Source of the DNA: Azoarcus indigens | Lineage (GTDB): Bacteria > Pseudomonadota > Gammaproteobacteria > Burkholderiales > Rhodocyclaceae | Length of the DNA: 64,000 nt | Direction of reading: 5' to 3' | NCBI RefSeq assembly: GCF_004361735.1 | Contig: NZ_SNVV01000003.1 | Span: 289,805 to 353,804, forward strand | Part shown: positions 17,375 to 24,890 of the stretch, in pieces | Numbering within the stretch: the first letter of the stretch is position 1 | Layout of the letters: each line of letters begins with the position of its first letter | Translations under genes and position numbers: made by a program | The notes under the pieces: model-generated | What the model saw: only the letters and a program-made list of their open reading frames with translations | Databases searched by the model: none | What the model was told of the DNA's origin: nothing

Positions 17375-17626
17375 ATGCACATTCCGATGGAGACAGTTCT
17401 CCCCCTGCCCGCCACGCCCCCTGCAGGGGTGCCAGCGCTGTTCGCGGCAGGATGGCCAGGCGGCCAGATGCGGGCCCACCGGCCTGAGCCGGTGCCCAAC
17501 CCCGCGCCCGACCCGGTGCCGGAACATGTGCCCAACCGCGACCCGCTGCGCGATCCCGAGCCGGAGCCCGTACCGCCGATGGAAGAACCCCTGAACGTGG
17601 AGGTTCCGCCGCCCACGCGCCATTGA
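17375..17626 (+). CDS. Proline-rich small protein at the head of the amidoligase operon
   Basis: 83 residues, no recognised family. The first 32 residues are mildly hydrophobic (ETVLPLPATPPAGVPALFAA). The rest is a run of Pro-Glu/Pro-Val/Pro-Asp steps (RPEPVPNPAPDPVPEHVP, then DPEPEPVPPMEEP) ending VPPPTRH. GGAGG lies just before ATG 17375, and only 15 bases containing AAAGGGGGAG separate its stop from the cysteine peptidase start, so it is likely cotranslated with the operon. It is small, repetitive, lacks a fold and sits next to a peptidase and two amide ligases, so it could be their peptide substrate. That is inference; it may equally be a linker-like structural protein. Confidence 0.65.
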   Translation: MHIPMETVLPLPATPPAGVPALFAAGWPGGQMRAHRPEPVPNPAPDPVPEHVPNRDPLRDPEPEPVPPMEEPLNVEVPPPTRH

Positions 17627-17641
17627 AAGGGGGAGCCCGCC

Positions 17642-18379
17642 ATGCTGCCCAGTTCCCTGCATCTGCCGCTGAACATGATGCCCCAGCCCACCGAGACCAC
17701 CTGCGGCCCCACCTGCCTGCAGTCCATCTACCGCTACTGGGGGGAGGACGCGCCGCTGGAGGAAGTGATAGGCCGCACCCGCACGCTGACCCACGGCGGC
17801 ACCTTCGCCGTCTTCCTCGCCTGCGACGCGCTCGCCCGGGGCTACTCGGCCACCATCTACACCTACAACGTCACCGTGTTCGACCCCACCTGGTTCCGCC
17901 AGCGCATGGACATCGCCGAACGCCTGCGCATGCAGCGCGAGTTCAAGACCGACCCGCGCCTGCTGCACGCCACCGAGGGCTACCTGGAATTCCTGCGCCT
18001 GGGCGGCAAGCTGCGCTTCAGCGACCTCTCGCCGCCGCTGGTGCGCGGCCTGCTGCGGCGCGGCTGGCCCATCATCACCGGCCTCAGCTCCACCTTCCTC
18101 TACCGCACCGCGCGCGAGTACGGCCCCACCGACATCCCCGATGACGTGCGTGGCAAGCCCGCCGGCCACTTCGTCGTCATCGCCGGCTACGACAGGCCGG
18201 CGCGCAAGCTGCTGGTGGCCGACCCCTACGGCCCCCACCCCTACGGCGGCACCCGCGATTACTGGATACGCATGGACCGCGTGTTCAACGCCGTGCTGCT
18301 GGGCATCGTCACCCACGACGCCAACCTGCTGGTGATCGCACCGCGCCGGCAGCACGACCACACCGGAGACCAGCCATGA
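17642..18379 (+). CDS. C39-like/papain-fold cysteine peptidase
   Basis: 245 residues. The catalytic pattern is readable: Gln15 and Cys21 in PQPTETTCGPTC, a His in GKPAGHFVVIAGYD near residue 175, and the Asp of VADPYG about 20 residues later. This is the peptidase C39-like (Peptidase_C39_2/DUF3335-type) arrangement. There is no ABC transporter part and no signal peptide, so it acts in the cytoplasm, cutting or transferring an amide bond. Its stop overlaps the next gene's ATG as ATGA. Position between the proline-rich protein and the ATP-grasp ligase suggests that it processes a peptide or isopeptide made by the cluster (inference). Confidence 0.82.
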   Translation: MLPSSLHLPLNMMPQPTETTCGPTCLQSIYRYWGEDAPLEEVIGRTRTLTHGGTFAVFLACDALARGYSATIYTYNVTVFDPTWFRQRMDIAERLRMQREFKTDPRLLHATEGYLEFLRLGGKLRFSDLSPPLVRGLLRRGWPIITGLSSTFLYRTAREYGPTDIPDDVRGKPAGHFVVIAGYDRPARKLLVADPYGPHPYGGTRDYWIRMDRVFNAVLLGIVTHDANLLVIAPRRQHDHTGDQP

Positions 18380-19845
18380 GCACCTTGATCGTTGTAGACG
18401 ACGCCGGAGACTGGCCGGCGGGCGGGGCCGGCATCACCGTGGTCCCCGCCCGCCGCTACCTCACCGACCCCGCCTACGGCGAAGACCGGGCGGCGCGGGT
18501 ATTCAACCTGTGCCGCTCCTACCGCTACCAGAGCCTGGGCTACTACGTCTCCCTGCTGGCCGAGGCGCGCGGCCACCGGCCGTGGCCGCGCGCCGGCACC
18601 ATAGAGGATCTGCAGTCGCAGAACCTGGTGCAGGTACTCACCGCCACGCTGTCGCAGCTGGTGGAGCAGACGCTGGCGCCGTTGAAGGCAGACCGCTTCG
18701 AGCTCAGCGTGTACTTCGGCCGCAACCTCACCCAGCGCTACAACGTGCTCGCCCAGCAGCTGTTCGCGCTGCTGCAGGCGCCCCTGCTGCGGGTGCGCTT
18801 CGAACGCGCCGGTGGCCACTGGCACACCCGCAGCGTGCGGCTGCTGGGCATCAACGAGCTCTCCGACACCCACCGCAACTTCCTCTACGAAGCCGCCGCC
18901 AGCCACTTCTCCACCCGCGCCCGGCTGGACGACGGCCGCCCGGCGCGCGACTACGCGCTCGCCATCCTGCACAACCCGGACGGTGGCGAGCAGCCCTCCA
19001 ACCCGGCCGCGCTGGACAAGTTCGCCAGCGCCGCCGCCGCCCTGGGCATGCGCCCGGAGTTCATCACCCCGGGGGATTTCGGCCGCCTGCCCGAGTTCGA
19101 CGCCCTCTTCATCCGCGACACCACCTTCGTCCACCACTACACCTACCGCTTCGCCCGCCGCGCCGAAGGCGAAGGCCTGGTGGTGATCGACGATCCGGAT
19201 TCCATCCTCAAGTGCAACAACAAGGTCTACCTGGCCGAGCTGCTGGCCCACCACAACCTGCCGGCGCCGCGCACCCTGCTGATCCACCGCGACAACATCG
19301 ACCAGGTAGTGCCGCTGCTGGCCCTGCCCTGCGTGCTCAAGCAGCCGGACAGCTCCTTCTCCTCCGGCGTGGACAAGGTGGAGACCGAACAGGAACTGCG
19401 CGAACAGGTGAATACCCTGCTGGAGAAGTCCGACCTGGTGGTGGCGCAGGAATGGCTGCCCACCGACTTCGACTGGCGGGTGGGCGTGCTCGACCGCCGC
19501 GTCATCTTCGTCTGCAAGTACTACATGGCCGAAGGCCACTGGCAGATCATCGACCACAAGGCCGACGGCGGCCCGCGCGAAGGCGCCACCGAGGCGCTGG
19601 CGGTGGGCGAGGCGCCGGAGGAAGTGGTGGACATCGCCCTGCGTGCCGCCAACCTCATCGGCGACGGCTTCTACGGCGTAGACATCAAGCAATCGGGCAA
19701 CCGCTACTGCATCATCGAGATCAACGACAACCCCAATGTGGACGCGGGCAACGAGGACGGCATCCTGAAGGACGCCCTGTACCGCGAAGTCATGGGGGTC
19801 TTCCTGCGCCGGCTGGAACGCCGCCGCGACGGAGGCGAAGCATGA
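18376..19845 (+). CDS. RimK-like ATP-grasp amide ligase with RLAN N-terminal domain
   Basis: 489 residues. Residues about 1-190 form the domain often preceding this ATP-grasp class (RLAN type: FNLCRSYRYQSLGYYVSLLAEARGH). Residues about 195-480 are the ATP-grasp fold: LHNPDGGEQPSN, VVIDDPDSILKCNNKVYLAE, PCVLKQPDSSFSSGV (nucleotide loop), VVAQEWLPTDFDWRVGVL, and the metal ligands in IIEINDNPNVDAGNEDG. RimK-type ligases add glutamate or another amino acid to a carboxylate using ATP. Translation is coupled on both sides through ATGA overlaps. The acceptor is unknown; it could be a metabolite or a peptide. Confidence 0.9.
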   Translation: MSTLIVVDDAGDWPAGGAGITVVPARRYLTDPAYGEDRAARVFNLCRSYRYQSLGYYVSLLAEARGHRPWPRAGTIEDLQSQNLVQVLTATLSQLVEQTLAPLKADRFELSVYFGRNLTQRYNVLAQQLFALLQAPLLRVRFERAGGHWHTRSVRLLGINELSDTHRNFLYEAAASHFSTRARLDDGRPARDYALAILHNPDGGEQPSNPAALDKFASAAAALGMRPEFITPGDFGRLPEFDALFIRDTTFVHHYTYRFARRAEGEGLVVIDDPDSILKCNNKVYLAELLAHHNLPAPRTLLIHRDNIDQVVPLLALPCVLKQPDSSFSSGVDKVETEQELREQVNTLLEKSDLVVAQEWLPTDFDWRVGVLDRRVIFVCKYYMAEGHWQIIDHKADGGPREGATEALAVGEAPEEVVDIALRAANLIGDGFYGVDIKQSGNRYCIIEINDNPNVDAGNEDGILKDALYREVMGVFLRRLERRRDGGEA

Positions 19846-21119
19846 GCGACACGCATCTCCCGCCGGCCCCGGCCGCGCGGCCCCTCCCCGCCTTCTCCGG
19901 CTACGGGGTGGAACTGGAATACATGATCGTCGACCAGGCCCACCTCGACGTGAAGCCCATCGCCGACCAGCTGCTGTGCGCCGCCGCCGGCCACCCGGCG
20001 GCGGACGTGCCGCGCGGCGCCATGGCTTGGTCCAACGAGCTGGCGCTGCACGTCATCGAGATCAAGAACCCGGCGCCGGTCGCCCGCCTGGAAGGGCTGG
20101 CGGAGGCCTTCCACGCCGAGGTGCGCGCCGCCAACGAGCTGCTGGCCGGCATGTGTGCCCGGCTGCTGCCCGGCGGCATGCACCCCTGGATGGACCCCAG
20201 CACCGAAACCCGGCTGTGGACCTGGGACCGCGCCGCGCTCTACAGCTGCTACGACCGCATCTTCAACTGCCGCCGCCACGGCTGGGGCAACCTGCAGAGC
20301 ATGCACCTCAACCTGCCCTTCGCCGGCGACGGGGAATTCGCCCGCCTGCACGCCGCCATCCGCCTGGCCCTGCCCATCCTGCCGGCGCTGGCCGCCAGCT
20401 CGCCCTGGGCCGACAGCCGCCCCACCGGCTGCATGGACTACCGGCTGGCGGTATACCGCCAGCACCAGCGCGAGGTGCCCTCCTCCATGGGCGACTGCAT
20501 TCCCGAACCCAGCCACTCCGAAGCGGAATACCGCGCCCAGGTGCTGGCGCCGATGTACCGGGAAGTGGCGGAATACGGCGCGGTACCGTGCAAAGGCGAC
20601 GCCGGCGAACTGCGCCACGAATGGCTGAACGTGCGCGGCGCCGCACCCCGCTTCGAGCGCAGCGCCATCGAGATCCGGGTGCTGGACACCCAGGAATGCC
20701 CGAGCGCCGACCTCGCCATCGCCGCCGCCACCGTCGCCCTGGTGCGCCACCTCTACGACGGCGCCTGCGCCCAGGCCGACGCCGGCCTGGACACTCCGGC
20801 CCTGGTCGCCCTCTTCGAGCGCTGCATACGCGACGCCGAGCGCGCCGAGATCGATGACGCCCGCTACCTCGAACTGCTGGATTGCGGCACGGGGCCGTGC
20901 AGCGCCGGCGAGCTGTGGTCGGCGCTGCTCGCCCGCTTCGAATCCAGGGGACAGCTGCCGGCGGAGGCGCGCGCGCCGCTGCGCTTCATCCAGGAGCACG
21001 GGCCGCTGGCCCGCCGCCTCGCCATCGCGCTGGACGACGCCCCGGGCCGCCTGCGCGACGTCTACCGGGAGTTGAGCGCATGCCTGCAAGACAACCGCCA
21101 GTACGGCGCCCGCCGCTGA
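19842..21119 (+). CDS. GCS2-family carboxylate-amine ligase
   Basis: 425 residues of the glutamate-cysteine ligase type 2 superfamily. GYGVELEYMIVD (metal-binding Glu pair) is at residues about 20-32, then WSNELALHVIEIKNP, GGMHPW, and NLQSMHLNLPF with active-site His/Asn, and finally RSAIEIRVLDTQECPSADLAI. Such enzymes form gamma-glutamyl or similar amide bonds using ATP in the cytoplasm. Its ATG overlaps the RimK-like stop (ATGA). Together with that ligase and an N-formylglutamate amidohydrolase it forms the recurrent amidoligase gene set of uncharacterised product. True glutathione synthesis is unlikely to be its role, since no gshB-type partner is present. Confidence 0.9.
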   Translation: MSDTHLPPAPAARPLPAFSGYGVELEYMIVDQAHLDVKPIADQLLCAAAGHPAADVPRGAMAWSNELALHVIEIKNPAPVARLEGLAEAFHAEVRAANELLAGMCARLLPGGMHPWMDPSTETRLWTWDRAALYSCYDRIFNCRRHGWGNLQSMHLNLPFAGDGEFARLHAAIRLALPILPALAASSPWADSRPTGCMDYRLAVYRQHQREVPSSMGDCIPEPSHSEAEYRAQVLAPMYREVAEYGAVPCKGDAGELRHEWLNVRGAAPRFERSAIEIRVLDTQECPSADLAIAAATVALVRHLYDGACAQADAGLDTPALVALFERCIRDAERAEIDDARYLELLDCGTGPCSAGELWSALLARFESRGQLPAEARAPLRFIQEHGPLARRLAIALDDAPGRLRDVYRELSACLQDNRQYGARR

Positions 21120-21997
21120 AAGGCCACGGCGCCACCGCCGCGCCGGCCGCGCCCGCAGGCGGCCTCTTCGTCCTCGTCAGCTGCGAGCACGGCGGCAAGC
21201 ACATCCCGCCGGAGTACCGGGAACACTTCGCCGGCTACGCCCCGCTGCTGGACAGCCACCGCGGCCACGACCCCGGCGCCCTCCTCCTCGCCCAGGAAAT
21301 GGCCGCCGCGCTGGACGCCCCGCTGGTCGCCGCCACCACAAGCCGGCTGCTGGTAGACCTCAACCGCTCACCCGGGCACCCCAGGCGCTACTCCGAGATC
21401 ACCCGGCCGCTGCCGCACAAAGTGCGCGCCCGCATCCATGCCGAGCACTACCTGCCCTACCGGGAAGAAGTGGAGAAGCTCATCGCCACCGCCATAGCCC
21501 GCGGCGCCACCGTGGTGCACCTCTCCAGCCACAGCTTCACCCCCATCATGGACGGCCGGGTGCGCAACGCCGACGTCGGCTTCCTCTACGACCCCGGCCG
21601 CCCCGGCGAAGTCGCCCTCTGCCAGCGCTGGCTCGCCGCCCTGCACGGCCGCGCGCCCAAACTCCGCCTGCGCCGCAACTATCCCTACACCGGCCGCTCC
21701 GACGGCTTCTGCACCTGGCTGCGCCGCCGCTACCCGGCCGCGCGCTACATCGGCGTGGAACTGGAACTCAACCAGCGCCACGCCACCGCCGGCGGCCCCG
21801 CCTGGACCGCGCTGCGCGCCGACGTGGTCGCCGCGCTGCAGGCAGCGCTGCACGATCACCCGACGCTGCAGGTGCATCGCGCCGGGCTGCCTGGCGCGGA
21901 GTCGGCGCCGGCGGGGGAGCGGTCGTACATGGGGAGGCGGGCGCGGGAGGATGGCACTCAGGAAGAAGGTACAAGCACCATCGGCAAAAGCCGCTGA
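21080..21997 (+). CDS. N-formylglutamate amidohydrolase family protein
   Basis: 305 residues. Metal and substrate motifs of the family are present: VLVSCEHGGKHIPPEY near residue 35, LLDSHRGHDPGA, LLVDLNRSPGHPRRYSE, VVHLSSHSFTP and YIGVELELNQRH. The canonical enzyme hydrolyses N-formyl-glutamate in histidine degradation; no hut genes are nearby, so here it more likely hydrolyses an acyl-amino acid or amide made by the adjacent ligases. The ATG at 21080 lies 40 bases inside the end of the GCS2 gene and has GGGAG upstream. A disordered, charged 40-residue tail ends the protein. Last gene of the operon. Confidence 0.88.
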   Translation: MPARQPPVRRPPLKGHGATAAPAAPAGGLFVLVSCEHGGKHIPPEYREHFAGYAPLLDSHRGHDPGALLLAQEMAAALDAPLVAATTSRLLVDLNRSPGHPRRYSEITRPLPHKVRARIHAEHYLPYREEVEKLIATAIARGATVVHLSSHSFTPIMDGRVRNADVGFLYDPGRPGEVALCQRWLAALHGRAPKLRLRRNYPYTGRSDGFCTWLRRRYPAARYIGVELELNQRHATAGGPAWTALRADVVAALQAALHDHPTLQVHRAGLPGAESAPAGERSYMGRRAREDGTQEEGTSTIGKSR

Positions 21998-22147
21998 GGC
22001 AATAGTGAAAGGACGATTCAGGCTCGCCCTTCCCGGCAACGGCGTTCTTACGGCCGTTCTGGCATGCAGCGCGCGACCGGCATTGCAGGCCGGGCACTTC
22101 CTGAAAGCCTGGCGAAAGCCATCAGCCGATGGAGAGCCGGCCCGGCC

Positions 22148-22355
22148 TCAGGCTCCATTGGCCCCAGACCCGGCCCCAGTCTCAGCCGACCATTGCGGAT
22201 TCCAGGCCACCTCCCAGAGATGTCCATCCGGGTCCTGGAAGTAGCCGGCATACCCGCCGTAGAAGGTGCCCTGCGCGGGTTTGACGATGTTTGCTCCCGC
22301 CGCGCCGGCCTGCGCCATGACCGCATCCACCTCAGCTGTTGTGGCCCAGCGTCAT
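22148..22355 (-). pseudogene. Remnant of a VOC (glyoxalase/bleomycin-resistance) family gene
   Basis: The frame from about 22345 to 22148 reads AEVDAVMAQAGAAGANIVKP, then AQGTFYGGYAGYFQDPDGHL and WEVAWNP, the C-terminal half of a VOC domain with its metal-binding Glu. Just upstream, MTLGHNS (ATG 22355) continues the same family pattern but in another frame and hits TGA at 22334-22332. The N-terminal half is absent. A deletion plus frameshift has therefore destroyed the gene. GC falls from here into the next 800 bases. Confidence 0.75.
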
Positions 22356-22539
22356 CGCTGTCGGGCTGACGGGGCCGGGTTCAAGCCCGCTGTCGTCAAG
22401 CGGCGTCTATCCCATGCAATAAATGTCCAGAGCGCCAGCTACGGGGCAACGAAAATCAGAATCCCCATCAGCCCCTTCTGATGCTTGATACCAAGAAGCA
22501 AACGCAGTTACCTCCAGCGTCTCGACACCCCACAGAACA

Positions 22540-22962
22540 CTACCTCTCGGCCTGTGGAAGCTCACCCTGAGCGCGGGGTGGTGACCAAAGCCAGCGCACG
22601 AGCAGCAGCGCTAGAAACGACGATATAAAAACGCATATTGAATATCTTCCGAAGAGGACACCCAGAGGTGGCGGGGTATATGGCAACCCCGGTCCGGATA
22701 TCTGGATGGCGGCCAAAACAAGGTGGAAGAACGTGACGAGAAAAGTTGCGGCGACCATGGCGTTCGCCGCTGCAAGCAACACTACTGACTTGATCTTCAC
22801 TCTCGGCTTCAGGCTCTTTGAGCTCGCCGCAATCAATTCGGCAAGCACCGTTCCAAGCGAAACAAAAAGGAAGATCGAAAAATAGCTAAATGGTCGAAAA
22901 AAAAAGAACACCACAAAAGACCATAAAGCGAACATCAAGAACGAAATCAAGGCGTATGGCAT
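22540..22962 (-). CDS. Hypothetical integral membrane protein, low GC
   Basis: 140 residues, about four membrane helices: FLMFALWSFVVFFFF at the start, a second near 28-48, VLLAAANAMVAATFLVTFFHL, and ICVFISSFLALLLVRWLW near the end. No family recognised. GGAGG 7 bases before ATG 22962 supports translation. Codons are clearly less GC-rich than those of neighbours, and the gene lies between a VOC remnant and a PHA depolymerase with wide gaps on both sides, so it was probably acquired by transfer. Confidence 0.65.
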   Translation of the reverse strand: MPYALISFLMFALWSFVVFFFFRPFSYFSIFLFVSLGTVLAELIAASSKSLKPRVKIKSVVLLAAANAMVAATFLVTFFHLVLAAIQISGPGLPYTPPPLGVLFGRYSICVFISSFLALLLVRWLWSPPRAQGELPQAER

Positions 22963-23056
22963 TCATACCTCCCTTTGAATCCCTTAAAAGATACGTAGAT
23001 CGAAGAAAGAAGCCGCTGCTTCAAAGCCTTCAGCGAATCCAGCGGCGAACAGGCGA

Positions 23057-23103
23057 CTAATCAGGATCAACCTTCCTGGAAGAATGTTGAACGTCCTGAT
23101 TAG
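23057..23103. repeat. Nested inverted repeat (47-base hairpin)
   Basis: CTAATCAGGA at 23057-23066 pairs perfectly with TCCTGATTAG at 23094-23103. Inside it, TCAAC pairs with GTTGA and CTTCC with GGAAG. It lies 79 bases downstream of the PHA depolymerase stop. There is no T-run, so it is not a standard terminator; it might stabilise a transcript end or be a relic of a mobile element. Confidence 0.55.
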
Positions 23104-23181
23104 CTCACAGGGCCCCCATTCAGTCAAACGTCATTTATCCCATCAGCCTTACCAGCATTTCCCAGCGGCGCCAATGCAAGC

Positions 23182-24489
23182 TCATTTGCGCTGCCGCCCC
23201 GCCCCCAGTCTATCCACCATCGTCCTCAACGCCTGGATCTGCACGCCATTCCGCGTCGCGTAAGCCGCGCCGCTGTAGCCCCACCAGTCCCAGCAACCCA
23301 GCGGGTTGGCGGCGTAGAAGTACGGAAGCGGCGATATCGGCTTCGCCTGCGGAAAGAGCAGCACGATGTGGTTGCTTTCCGCCCAGCGGGCGAGGCCGGT
23401 GGATTTTGCGTAGAGCATGCCGAAGCGGCCGTTGCTGCCGCCCTCCTCGTTCCCGAGCTCGTAGTTCTGGCCCTGGCGGCAGCCGTGCAGGGCGATGTGC
23501 AGGCGGCAGAGCTCGCCAGCGCGGCAGGCGTCGGGGAGGTAGAGCCAGCCGCTGTCATCCAGGCCGGAGGGGAAGAAATGCACGCCACTGATGCCGAAGA
23601 CGCCGCGCTGGCGGCGGGGGTCGTAAGGGCGCTGGTCGAAGGCGATCCAGTTGGCTGCTTTCTCCGCAGCGGGCGGTCGCAGCTCGCCGTAGATGCCTTG
23701 CAGGATGGCGGCGGCGCTATCGAAGCCGCAGCGGCCGATGTAGGGCGGCACCTGCTTGCCGCAGTCGGTGCCGGCATCCAGGGTTGGCAGTTGATGGGCG
23801 GTGGCCGGCGGCAGCGGCGGGCGCAGCAGGTTTTCCGGCGGCACGCCCGCCGCGCGGTAGAACTCGGCCAATTGGCGGTCGGCCACCGCCGGGGGCACCA
23901 CCGTATCGGCGCCGCCGGAGAGCAGCACCACACGTTGGCGGGCCAGTTGGGCCGGATCGGCGACCTCGCCGGCGACTGCCGCCTTCCTGAGGTAGGCGAT
24001 GGCGGCCGGAATGTCGGCCTTCAGCGCATCCCCCCGGCACTGCTCCGGGTCTGCGCACATACAGTCCTTCAAGGCCCGCCGCAGCTGCCCCTGGGCGCAG
24101 TAATAAGGGCCGCCGGCGATGATGCCGACCCCCTGCACGATATCGGCATGCGCCACTTGAAACTGCACGGCGAGGAAACCACCGGAGGACAGACCGGACA
24201 GCGAAACCCGGCCGGTGTCGAGACCGAGCGCGGGCAGCGGTGGCGGCGACCCGGTTGCGGCGATGGCGGCGATGGGCGGCAGCAAGGCGGCCAGGGCAAG
24301 CCCGGCGGCCAGGGTCAAACGCAGCCCCGCCCGCCGCCGGGCCCGCATGATGCCGCCACGCCGGGCGCCCCGGCCCCACTGCGCGCCACCAGCCCGCGGG
24401 AACGGAGCCCAAGCGGCAGCCAGCCACCGCGGTACGGCGGCGATGCGCCGCCTTGGCATGCTTGCCGGAGTCCGGCCCGGTTTGCCCAT
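23182..24489 (-). CDS. Short-chain-length PHA depolymerase, extracellular catalytic domain type 2
   Basis: 435 residues from ATG 24489, which has CAGGGAG 8 bases upstream; the later ATG at 24348 would place the hydrophobic signal (LRLTLAAGLALAALLPPIAAIA) at the N-terminus and is the main alternative. The alpha/beta-hydrolase carries the nucleophile Ser in SLSGLSSGGFLAVQF, an acid near SGGADTVVPP, IALHGCRQGQNYELG, and the type 2 signature NPLGCWDWWGYSG near the C-terminus. Paired cysteines (CMCADPEQC, CGKQVPPYIGRC) suit export. It hydrolyses poly(3-hydroxybutyrate) or related short-chain polyester. It stands alone, with wide gaps on both sides. Confidence 0.85.
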   Translation of the reverse strand: MGKPGRTPASMPRRRIAAVPRWLAAAWAPFPRAGGAQWGRGARRGGIMRARRRAGLRLTLAAGLALAALLPPIAAIAATGSPPPLPALGLDTGRVSLSGLSSGGFLAVQFQVAHADIVQGVGIIAGGPYYCAQGQLRRALKDCMCADPEQCRGDALKADIPAAIAYLRKAAVAGEVADPAQLARQRVVLLSGGADTVVPPAVADRQLAEFYRAAGVPPENLLRPPLPPATAHQLPTLDAGTDCGKQVPPYIGRCGFDSAAAILQGIYGELRPPAAEKAANWIAFDQRPYDPRRQRGVFGISGVHFFPSGLDDSGWLYLPDACRAGELCRLHIALHGCRQGQNYELGNEEGGSNGRFGMLYAKSTGLARWAESNHIVLLFPQAKPISPLPYFYAANPLGCWDWWGYSGAAYATRNGVQIQALRTMVDRLGAGRQRK

Positions 24490-24890
24490 TTTTTTCTCCC
24501 TGATAGCTGGTTTGGCGAGACGAAGCAGGAGCGCGCGGCGGCCCCCCTTGTGCAAACCGGCGCCCACGCGCGATAGCGGTAAAGCGGGAGTCTGCCGCAG
24601 AAGCGCGCAGGCCGGACAGGCGGGCCCTGATCCGTTCGAACGGAGCAGGGCGAAATCCGGAGCCGCCCGGTGCTGTCTACAAGGCACAGTGGGCACCAGC
24701 GGCACCGATGCCTTTGTTTCTCGCCGGGGGAAACCGGGAACGGCCTGGGGGACGGTGTGAGATCAGCCAGGCGGCGGCGGGCAGACAAGGGCCTCCGCCA
24801 GCGGCCGGGGTGCGTCCGCCGGATGCGGCGGCAGTTGCCGGGCCAGGCGCGGGCGCGGGAAGGGGCGGGCCCCGCAGAGGCTGGCGGCCC
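24490..24890. other. Intergenic stretch, no gene supported
   Basis: About 400 GC-rich bases between the PHA depolymerase start and the ligD stop. Frames through it have no supported start or family match. It should contain the depolymerase promoter, but I cannot point to convincing -35 and -10 boxes. Confidence 0.5.
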
